Part shown: positions 56,060 to 64,000 of the stretch, one piece after another | Numbering within the stretch: position 1 is the first letter of the stretch | Layout: the number at the start of each line of letters is the position of its first letter | Assembly: GCF_023509035.1 (NCBI RefSeq) | Contig: NZ_CP075583.1 | Span: 1,488,001 to 1,552,000 of the forward strand | Source: Janthinobacterium lividum | GTDB lineage: Bacteria; Pseudomonadota; Gammaproteobacteria; Burkholderiales; Burkholderiaceae_D | Length of the DNA stretch: 64,000 nt | Reading direction: 5' to 3' | Notes under the pieces: generated by a model | Told to the model about the DNA's origin: nothing | The model's database searches: none | What the model saw: the letters and a program-made list of their open reading frames with translations, nothing else | Made by a program: the position numbers and the translations under genes

Positions 56060-56379
56060 CACAGTGCCAAATTTACGTTGCGCCATTCTTGAATGATATC
56101 GTGAGTAAAGGTTGTTTTGCCAAGTAGCTTTAATATATTTTTGAATAGAGCTCTGCACGCGTATGTGCTTGAGGGGAGGCGCCGTTTTGCATCCACGTCT
56201 TGTTGTCTTTCATTACCTTTCGCTTTGTAAAGTTCAGGCAGATGGCCGCGTGTAGGTCGAAAGTTTGCGACACATGTGTGCCAAGCAGGCCAATTCGATG
56301 AAGCAAGAGTGAAATGCGGTGCGATTCTTCTTAGTTAGGACACGAGAAAATCCTGCTCAGCCTTCGTTTGTTGCGCATG
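56059..56379. other. decayed DNA with a peptide related to 33.0 kb
   Basis: The minus strand carries a short frame ending at 56059 (CRALFKNILKLLGKTTFTHD, then IIQEWRNVNLAL) that resembles the C-terminus of the frame at 32946-33329. The rest holds nothing recognisable. Confidence 0.35.
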
Positions 56380-56721
56380 CTAGTTTTTCCATTGCTTCGC
56401 TTCAGACTCGAAAGCTTTGGCGCTGACGTGGTGACGCCGAAGCTCGGGCAAGCGATCATCTTGATCCGTGGAAAATACAAATCTATGTGCATTTTCAGGC
56501 GTGAATCGCTGAAAGCAATTTGCAAGCTCAAGCGACAAGACTGTACCTCTGTTCGGAGGACGATGACCTATCCTTGTGTACAGCAAATGGCGGGGACCAA
56601 GAGGCATGTAAATTTCTGTACCAACACTTCCCCAACCACCCAGAAAATCATAGCTCTTTGGCGAGTTATAGCTTAGTTTCACGACAGGGTCGTCGCTAGT
56701 AAGCCATCTCATTCCATCTGG
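56380..56721 (-). pseudogene. DUF4238-type C-terminal fragment fused to istA remnant B
   Basis: In frame with and downstream of the istA piece: GMRWLTSDDPVVKLSYNSPK, then GTEIYMPLGPRHLLYTRIGH and NCFQRFTPENAHRFVFSTDQ. The WLTSDDPV, MPLGPR and terminal pattern fit DUF4238 proteins, which are about 300 residues long, so only the C-terminal third remains. The junction with IstA is at RTS/PDG (about 56722). Confidence 0.6.
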
Positions 56722-57190
56722 GGATGTTCGATTGCTCGCAGAATTGCCCCACTCTGCTTGACCTGCCTTCCACTGCCTGTAAAACGCTGCCACGCGGTCG
56801 TATGACCCTGCATAGCGCTGCTCTTTCAGGTCCTCATAGATCTGCTTCAAATTGCGCCGCTGCTTACGCGGCTTAGTCGTCTCGGCCTTGAGCCACCCGG
56901 ATAGCTGTACCGAGTATTTGTCTAATCCGCTAACTGATCGCCACTCCGCATAGGAGGGCTCAGTGATTTCCGATCGTAGGTAGCGTCGGACGGTATTGCG
57001 TGAGATATCCAGCCGCCTGGCGATTTCTCGTATTGGGATCTGGTCACGAAGGTGCCAGCGTCGAATGATACCGAGTAGAGCCACGTTGATTACTCCGATC
57101 TCCTGCCGATAAGACAGGTGGAATTGTGACATTAACGTGGGTCAGATTCTTTTACAAATTCGTGGGGAAAATGGGTCATTTTTCAGTGTA
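56722..57190 (-). pseudogene. IS21-family istA remnant B (IS end plus N-terminal part)
   Basis: The best-preserved copy: MSQFHLSYRQEIGVINVALL, HLRDQIPIREIARRLDISRN (HTH), TVRRYLRSEITEPSYAEWRS, then FYRQWKAGQAEWGNSASNRT. It is preceded by an IS end-like segment (the complement of ATGGGTCATTTTTCAGTGTA, 57171-57190). It has the same endpoint as remnants A and C; no DDE domain. Confidence 0.87.
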
Positions 57191-57467
57191 AATTAACAAC
57201 TCAGGACAGAAAATCAATACAGGCAACATTTGCCGCAAGAACAGCGGCGGTTGTGTGGCGCGACACCATGCCTAGGATTGACTATGTAATAACGGCTACG
57301 TAACCCGCAGTGTGTAACACAAAAAATAACATTCCTAAGAATAAATTTATTTCCATCAATTGTTACAATTCGTGAGTATTTTTTATATTTTCATTGATAC
57401 ACTTCAAATTCGTTAAATTTTTGGAAATCTTGTTGAAGTTCGTTCCAAGTGATCCACCCATAAAATT
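57191..57467. other. AT-rich intergenic DNA before the NRPS locus
   Basis: About 277 bases with long A/T stretches; probably contains the promoter for the genes at 57.5 kb onward. No gene seen. Confidence 0.4.
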
Positions 57468-58043
57468 ATGAAGAAATTATGTTTTGCTTTAGTGATTATG
57501 TTCATCTCGTCCCAAGCAATTGCATCACCCATTTCACCTACAAATGCCGAGCAGAAAGCTGCGGCAGAGTCCCTTCGGGAAGTGACTCCAGACGCTTTGC
57601 AAAAATCGGTCGCAGACATCAGGATACTCTTGGCCAAGTTTCAACTTGCCATTAAAGAGAAAAATCGACTCGACTTTAACTCCCTTTTTTATCATCCTAA
57701 TATTCCATGGATAGGGGTTATGGGGGCTGAGTCGTATGCGCGCATCGTCGTCAAATATCCTTCCGTCAAGAAAGTTGAGGAATTTTCTGCCTTGAGCTAT
57801 ACATCTTTTTTCGACGCGATTGTTGCACGGCCAATTTCATTCGAAGAAAAGTTTGATGATGTCGAAATAACTACTGATGGGGAAATCGGTTCAGCGAACT
57901 TTAAATACACGTTCTATGCCGGAAATTACAAGCAGAACTGGGGGAGTGAATCATGGCACTTGCTACTTACCAAAGATGGCTGGAAAATAAGTTCAGTGAT
58001 CTATTCTGCGACCTGGAATCCGGAACCGCCTCCTGTACAGTGA
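57468..58043 (+). CDS. exported protein, SnoaL/NTF2-like
   Basis: 191 residues. A signal peptide is clear (KKLCFALVIMFISSQAIA, cleavage expected after AIA). The mature part (KFQLAIKEKNRLDFNSLFYH near residue 60, and HLLLTKDGWKISSVIYSATW near the end) has the cone-shaped NTF2/SnoaL pattern. Function unknown. It is A/T-rich compared with the pig genes and lies 24 bases ahead of the thioesterase start, so it may belong to the NRPS transcript. Confidence 0.7.
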   Translation: MKKLCFALVIMFISSQAIASPISPTNAEQKAAAESLREVTPDALQKSVADIRILLAKFQLAIKEKNRLDFNSLFYHPNIPWIGVMGAESYARIVVKYPSVKKVEEFSALSYTSFFDAIVARPISFEEKFDDVEITTDGEIGSANFKYTFYAGNYKQNWGSESWHLLLTKDGWKISSVIYSATWNPEPPPVQ

Positions 58044-58067
58044 ATCGTGCTTCCTTCTTATTTGAAC

Positions 58068-58814
58068 ATGAATTTAAAAAATTGGTTAATTCGACGAGAT
58101 AATATTAAGCGGCCAATGCGCTTATATTGTTTTTCCTATGCAGGTGGCAGCGCAGCAAATTATCTTGGCTGGCAACAGGCGATGGAACCCGATATTGAAA
58201 TATGTGCCGTACAGTTACCTGGACGTGGTACGCGCATGGGAGAGAAACCAATTGGCTCCTTGTCCTTGGTCGTGGAGCGAATAGCCGAAAGTGTCGCTTT
58301 AAGTAATCACGAAAATTTCGCCTTTTTTGGTCATAGTTTGGGTGCATTAATTGCGTTTGAAGTCGCGCAATATAACCAGCGGAACAGACTTGAAATGCCA
58401 CTACATTTATTCGCGTCCGGCTGTGCGGCTCCGCAAGCGCGCAGGCCACCACGCGGGCTCCACATGCTTCCAGATCGTGACTTTATCGAGGAACTAAGGA
58501 AATATAATGGAACACCCAATGAGATTCTTGAAAATCAAGAGTTGATGAGCTTTTTATTGCCCATGTTGCGTGCCGATTTCGGATTGGCGGACGAGTACGT
58601 CCATCGACATGCGCAGCGGCTTTCGGTTCCGATCAGCGTCCTGGCGGGACTCGACGACGACCTCTCATCTCCCGGCGTTGTATCCGATTGGCAGAAAGAA
58701 ACAAGTGCCGCGTTTGATGTGCAATGGTTCGACGGAGGTCATTTTTTCGTCAACGACAGCCAAGCGCTCATCCACCGTTTCCTCAAAACCAAATTGGAAG
58801 AACTAGTGATGTAG
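58068..58814 (+). CDS. type II thioesterase
   Basis: A 248-residue alpha/beta hydrolase of the GrsT/TEII type, which removes wrong or stalled acyl groups from carrier proteins. Catalytic Ser lies in FFGHSLGALIAFEVA; the oxyanion segment is LYCFSYAGGSAANYLGWQQA; Asp lies in VLAGLDDDL; His in WFDGGHFFVND. A GTG at 58047 would add seven residues; the ATG at 58068 is preferred. Placed just before the FAAL-NRPS gene, it almost surely serves that assembly line. Confidence 0.93.
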   Translation: MNLKNWLIRRDNIKRPMRLYCFSYAGGSAANYLGWQQAMEPDIEICAVQLPGRGTRMGEKPIGSLSLVVERIAESVALSNHENFAFFGHSLGALIAFEVAQYNQRNRLEMPLHLFASGCAAPQARRPPRGLHMLPDRDFIEELRKYNGTPNEILENQELMSFLLPMLRADFGLADEYVHRHAQRLSVPISVLAGLDDDLSSPGVVSDWQKETSAAFDVQWFDGGHFFVNDSQALIHRFLKTKLEELVM

Positions 58815-58996
58815 GCGCACACACGTCACTTGCTTTGTGTCGTGCATGGCCTACTGGCAATTCAACTACTCGGCAACACTGCCGATTCTTTCGATCGCGA
58901 CATTGTTCGGCTGTAGCGCAATCGCCCAACGACAAGGCGACGGTTTGCTAAACACGTCACGATAAGTCAGTCTAACCTCAACTTTTCCAGATTAAT
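58815..58996. other. gap between thioesterase and synthetase genes
   Basis: 182 bases without a gene; no clear terminator. Confidence 0.3.
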
Positions 58997-61900
58997 ATGA
59001 TTTCTTCTGTAGAGTCGAATTTTTCGACTTTGTTTGATCTCGTCCGATTTCGTGCCGCGTCGGCCGACAGCGCTGGTAGAACAGCGTTTACTTACTTGAA
59101 GGACGGCGAAAATGTTAGCGGTGAACTAACTTATGCGAAGCTTGACGAGCTTGCGCGCCTGCTGGCGGCGCGGCTGCAGAATCTGACGTCGCCCGGCGAC
59201 CGTGTTCTTCTGGTATACCCGCCGGGACTTGACTACATCATCGCATTTTTTGCCTGTGTGTATGCTGGTGTCATCGCGGTTCCGGCCTTGCCACCGGCTA
59301 ATCCGCGCGCACTTCCGCGCCTGCGTCTGATCGCTGCTGATGCGCAGGCGACCGTCGCAATGACCTCCAGCGAGATCCGAGACAGTATCGATAGCATCCA
59401 GTCGGAAGTTACCATTACTGACCCGCTGCGTGCGCTGACATGGGTCGCCACAAATGCACATTGTGAGGTTGCTGCTGATTGGGCCGAGCCGCAGGTTCAT
59501 CCAACCGATTTGGTATTTCTGCAGTATACATCGGGCTCGACCGGCGACCCTAAAGGGGTAATGGTTAGCAATCGCAACCTGCTTGCCAACCTTGCTCTTA
59601 GCGTCCGAACCTATGGGATGGAGGCCGGCGACGTCTTTGTCTCGTGGCTGCCCCCACACCACGACTTTGGCTTAATTGGCGCGATTATTTTCCCAGTCTA
59701 TGTCGGTGGACATAGTGTTCAGTTTCCCGCGGCAGCATTTCTCATGCGCCCCTATCGCTGGTTGAAGCTGATTTCGGATTACCGCGCAAAGATGACTGGT
59801 GCCCCTAACTTCGCCTATCAGCTCTGTGCACAGCGCGTCACGCCAGCACAGAAGTCCGGACTGGATTTGCGATGCTTATCCATCGCGGTAAACGGTGCTG
59901 AGCGCATTCGGGCCGAGACAATGCGTCAGTTCAATATGGCGTTTGCTGACGTTGGCTTGCGCGAGGGTGTGGTGACGCCGGCTTATGGAATGGCCGAGTC
60001 GGTATTGTTGGTTTGCGCAAGCATGAATCGTAGTCGCGACCAAGTGCCACTCGTTCAGCGGGTCAGCCAGTCTGGACTCGATGGCGCGTGCGCGGTACCC
60101 TCTGCTGCACCATCCGGCGGCGTTGAGCTTGTCTCGACTGGAAAATCGTTCGTCCAGGATCACTGCATCGCCATCGTGGATCCGATGCAGTCCGTTACGT
60201 TACCCGAGGGGCACATTGGCGAGATTTGGGTCAGCGGCCCATCCGTGGCACAGGGCTATTGGAATCGGGCTGAAGCGAGCCACGCGGTGTTCGGCGCACG
60301 CTTGGCAGACGACAAACGTTCATGGTTACGCACCGGCGACCTCGGATATTTTTGCGGCGAAGAGTTATACGTCACTGGCCGTATCAAGGAACTGATGATT
60401 GTCAATGGACGTAATGTATATCCGCAGGATGTCGAGTCGACGGTCGAACGCCTCAGTTCTGCCTTTCGCCCCAATGGATGTGCTGTGTTTTCTTTGGAGG
60501 ACGAGGACGGCAGCGGTATTGTCATCGTGCAGGAAGTGGAATCGCGCCAGCAGGTCGACGGTCCGGCACTACTATCGCCCCTGCGCACTGAACTCTCAGA
60601 GTTACACGATATATCTGAGTTGGCTGCCGTCGTGTTGCTCAAGCCGGGAAAACTGCCCCGCACATCCAGTGGGAAGCTACAACGTTTGCGTTGCCGCCAG
60701 ATGTATTTGGCAGAAGAATTCGAGCCGATCTGGTCTTGGCGTTGCGATGGCCGAGCTGCTAACCGCGAGCACGTTAGCGCACGCACGGAGGTTGAGGCCG
60801 AACTGCTGTCCTTGTGGTCTCAGGCGTTCGACCGCAATGACCTGTCCATTATGGATAATTTTTTTCGCTTTGGGCGGACATTCACTGCTCGCTGCTCAAT
60901 TAGTCGCCGATGTCAATGCAAAGTTTGCGACCAACTTGACACTGTCGAGTCTATTTACGGCCGCGACAATCGCAGCGCTGGCCCAAGAAGTAGCGCGGCG
61001 TGCCGGCCAGACGCCGGTGGCCGGCACGCACATCGCGCGGGTTCAACATGGTGACGTCGCTGTACTGTCATATGCCCAACGCCGCTTCTGGTTTCTCGAC
61101 CAGTACCAGTCAGGCAACGCCTTTTATACCGTGCCGATGGCCTTCAGCTTCCATGGCACGGTCAACGCGGTGCTGCTCGAGCGTGCCTTGAACGCAGTCA
61201 TCGCGCGCCATGCGGCACTGCGTACCGTGTTCCACGTGGTCGATGGTCACCCCTATCAAGCCATTCGGCCTGCACTTGAGCTTAGCCTTCAGGTTGTGGA
61301 TCTGCCCGCGTCCGACCAAGTTCGTGCCGAAATAGCACACGAAGCAGCCCAGCCGTTTGATTTGGTAAACGGCCCCCTAATTCGCGCACGACTGCTTCGC
61401 CTGCCGACCGGAGAGCAAACGTTGCTGGTGACGATCCATCACATTGTCTATGACGGCAGTTCGACGAAAGTGCTGTTGAACGAGTTAGGTGTGTTTTACG
61501 CTGCCTTGCAGGGCGGATACTCGGCGCACCTGATGCCGCTCCCGATCCAATATCTCGATTATGTGATGTGGGAACGTGAGCGTTTTGATCAGGCCAATGT
61601 TGGTGAGGATGTTGCATTCTGGAAAGCGCATCTGGCGCAATCTGCGCCGCTGTTGCCATTACGAACTGACCGCCCGCGCACATTGATCACTCACGGAGCA
61701 GGTGCGGCCTTCCATCGTACGCTGGCAGCGCCGCTAGTGGCACGTCTGAATTCGCTGAGTAGTGCTCGCCATGCCACTTTGTTTATGACGTTGGCTGCGG
61801 CCATGAATGTACTTTTATTCCGTTACACGGAGTGCGAAGACTTTTGTATTGCGACATTGGCGGCCAACCGCCCGGCCCAGACGGATGCGCTGATCGGCAA

Positions 61901-64000
61901 CTTCATCAACGTTGTGCCGCTACGGGCAACGCTGCGAGGCAGCGACAGCTTTTACGATGTCTTGGAGTCGACCAAACGCAATTTCCTTGCGTCGTACGAA
62001 CGGCAATTGCCGTTTGAGCTGATCCTCAATCATGTCGCTCCCGAAAGCGTAGCGTCCTATACTCCCTATGCGCAGGTAGCGCTAAACTTTCATACTGAGT
62101 TTAATGCATCCATGGCAAATCAGTGGTGCCAGGACACTATGATGACTGTATCTGGCCGTGAGGCCGACAGTATTCATCATGCCGCGTTCGACCTGAAACT
62201 CGAAATCACCCGGACAGCGGATTCGCTTGCTTTGGTCTACGAGTACAGCACCGAGCTTTACGACACCGCCACGATTACCCGCTGGGCTACTCAGTTCGAG
62301 GCTCTGCTGGTGCAATTGACGGACCAGCCTGCCCGGGCGGTTTCCTTGCTCGATATGCTCACTGGCGCCGAGCGCGCGGCCATGGAGGCGACGTGGCGCG
62401 CTGACCGTGCGGACTATCCCGTCCCAGCTTCGCTGACAGCCTTGCTGAATCGCCAGGCGGCGCGCAGCCCCGACGCCACCGCCGTCGTCTGTGGAGCCGA
62501 GCGGCTCAGTTATGATCAGCTGCACAGCCAAGCCAACCGACTAGCGCAAGCATTGCGGGCCATGGGAGCCAGCCAGAACGTGCGTATTGGTTTGTTCGTG
62601 GAACGCTCCTTGCCGTTGGTCGTGGGCGTCCTTGCCGTGGTCAAGGCAGGCGCCGCGTACGTGCCGCTCGACCCGGCTTACCCATCCCAGAGGTTGGCCT
62701 ATATGATTGATGACGCGAAGCCATCAATCTTGCTCACGCAACGACATCTCATAAAGGGCTTGCCACGGTCGGACTTGCCCGTGCTCTGCATCGAGGACGT
62801 AGCCGGCGAAGGTGACGTCGATACGACACGCGCAGTGAATGAGTTCATCGACGACATGCCGGGTACCCTTGCTTACCTGATCTACACCTCTGGATCGACC
62901 GGGGAACCTAAAGGTGCGATGGTGACCAAGAAGGGAATGCTGAACCTGCTTTCATGGTTTAACCGACAGTTCGCCATTAGCGAGGCAGACCGCGTTTTGC
63001 TGTTGTCGTCGTTCAGCTTCGATTTGACGCAAAAGAACATCTTTTCTGTGTTGATGGTTGGTGGGCAGCTGCACTTGGCACCTGAATACTACGATCCGGT
63101 TCAGCTGGGCGAATATATCGACGATGCGCGGATCACCTTCCTTAACTGCGCTCCGAGTGCTTATTATCCATTGCTAGGCCATCGTGCAGGAAACGCGCTG
63201 CGCCAAGTCTTCCTTGGCGGCGAGTCTATCAACGCGGCACTATTGCACCAAGCCTATCGGGACGTCGCGCACGCACCGGTGATCCACAATACCTATGGCC
63301 CAACCGAAGCGTCCGATGTGGTGGCGTTCTATTCCTGGGATCCGCGCAGCCCGATAACGACCGTGCCGATTGGAAAGGCAATTTCCAACACTCGGCTGTA
63401 TGTGCTCGATGCTCAGTTGCAGCCAGTGATGCCGGGTCTGACGGGGGAACTCTACGTGGGAGGCGATGGTGTCGGACTCGGCTATCTGAACCGATCTGAG
63501 CTTACCGCCGAGCGCTTCTTGCCGGATCCCTATGCGCGTGAGGTAGGGGAGCGCATGTATCGAACCGGCGACCTGGTGCGGCAATTGGCCAGCTCCGACC
63601 TGGAATATATCGGCCGCATCGATCACCAGGTGAAGCTGCGCGGCTTCCGCGTCGAACTAGGCGAAGTCGAGGCGGCATTGATGGCACTGCCGGAAATTGC
63701 TCATGCGCTGGTGCTCATGCGCGAGGACTGTCCAGGCGACCAACGCCTTGTCGCTTACGTCATTGCGCCCGAGGGGAGCGTCGCCGATGCGGGCGGGGTG
63801 CGCAAAGCCTTGGCTCGGATATTGCCTGCCCATCTCGTTCCGTCTCACGTCGAACCGTTGCCGGCGTTTCCGCTGACTCCGAATGGCAAAGTCGATCGCC
63901 ATGCGCTGCCGGTCCCGCGCGACGTCACCGTGGTTGGCGAAGGGGCCGAGCCGGCCAGCGACATCGAGCGGACCTTGGCACGGATATGGTCTGTCACCCT
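58997..64000 (+). CDS. FAAL-ACP-C-A lipopeptide synthetase, incomplete, apparent frameshift
   Basis: Begins with a fatty acyl-AMP ligase (about residues 1-580; FLQYTSGSTGDPKGVMVSNR, FVSWLPPHHDFGLIGAIIFP, ELMIVNGRNVYPQDVESTVE), which activates a fatty acid for transfer to the next carrier domain. The frame breaks at a run of seven T (60859-60865); six T gives DNFFALGGHSLLAAQ, a normal carrier site. Then follow a condensation domain (61070-62330; HHIVYDGSSTKVLL) and an adenylation domain (62400-63900; LIYTSGSTGEPKGAM, SFDLTQKN, NTYGPTEASD, YRTGDLVRQ, GRIDHQVKLRGFRVEL, LTPNGKVDRHAL). A second carrier domain is just starting at the edge. Hand-read pocket residues D, L, K, N, F, G, T, D, V are not ones I can assign to an amino acid. 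Confidence 0.9.

Overview
The window looks like a chromosomal segment of a GC-rich betaproteobacterium of the Oxalobacteraceae (Janthinobacterium, Duganella or Massilia type). This rests on the leuS-lptE-holA-proA order, the character of the proteins and the gene density; no database search was possible.

Positions 1-32.6 kb are mostly ordinary core genome. In order they hold a 5' part of glutaryl-CoA dehydrogenase with a divergent LysR gene, a VOC protein, an AraC regulator, leuS-lptE-holA-proA, hemJ, a DsbA-fold isomerase, a THUMP-type RNA methyltransferase, a Bcr/CflA exporter, a signalling block (HDOD-GAF-histidine kinase, receiver-PAS-GGDEF-EAL protein, Sel1-repeat protein), a DUF4197 protein, tRNA-Gly(CCC), trmB, galE, gdhA, a LysR regulator, recQ with a coupled small gene, uppP, an MFS/DeoR pair, a NucS-like/DUF5655 protein, a YkgJ-type cysteine-cluster protein and a DUF2807 lipoprotein.

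Positions 34.4-55.3 kb hold the main system: a colinear prodigiosin gene cluster, pigA to pigM, all on the + strand. PigI, G, A, J, H, M and F would make the bipyrrole MBC. PigD, E and B would make the monopyrrole MAP. PigC joins the two, and PigL activates the carrier proteins. The unusual point is that PigB and PigC are read as one 1458-residue protein. No pigN and no cluster-specific regulator are visible.

The cluster sits in decayed mobile DNA. An istB (IS21-type) remnant lies on its left and istA remnants on its right. A diverged direct repeat of about 60 bp occurs at 32.9 kb and again at 56.0 kb. A third istA remnant lies next to the tRNA-Gly gene at 20 kb. The pig cluster therefore probably arrived by transfer.

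From 57.5 kb a second biosynthetic locus begins: a small exported protein, a type II thioesterase, and a large synthetase that starts with a fatty acyl-AMP ligase and continues through ACP, condensation and adenylation domains past the window end. This suggests a lipopeptide.

At least seven otherwise healthy genes (gcdH, proA, galE, the deoR-type gene, pigH, pigM and the NRPS) are each broken by one single-base indel, nearly all in homopolymers or GC repeats. This looks more like sequencing error than biology. It also matters for judging whether the PigB-PigC fusion is real.
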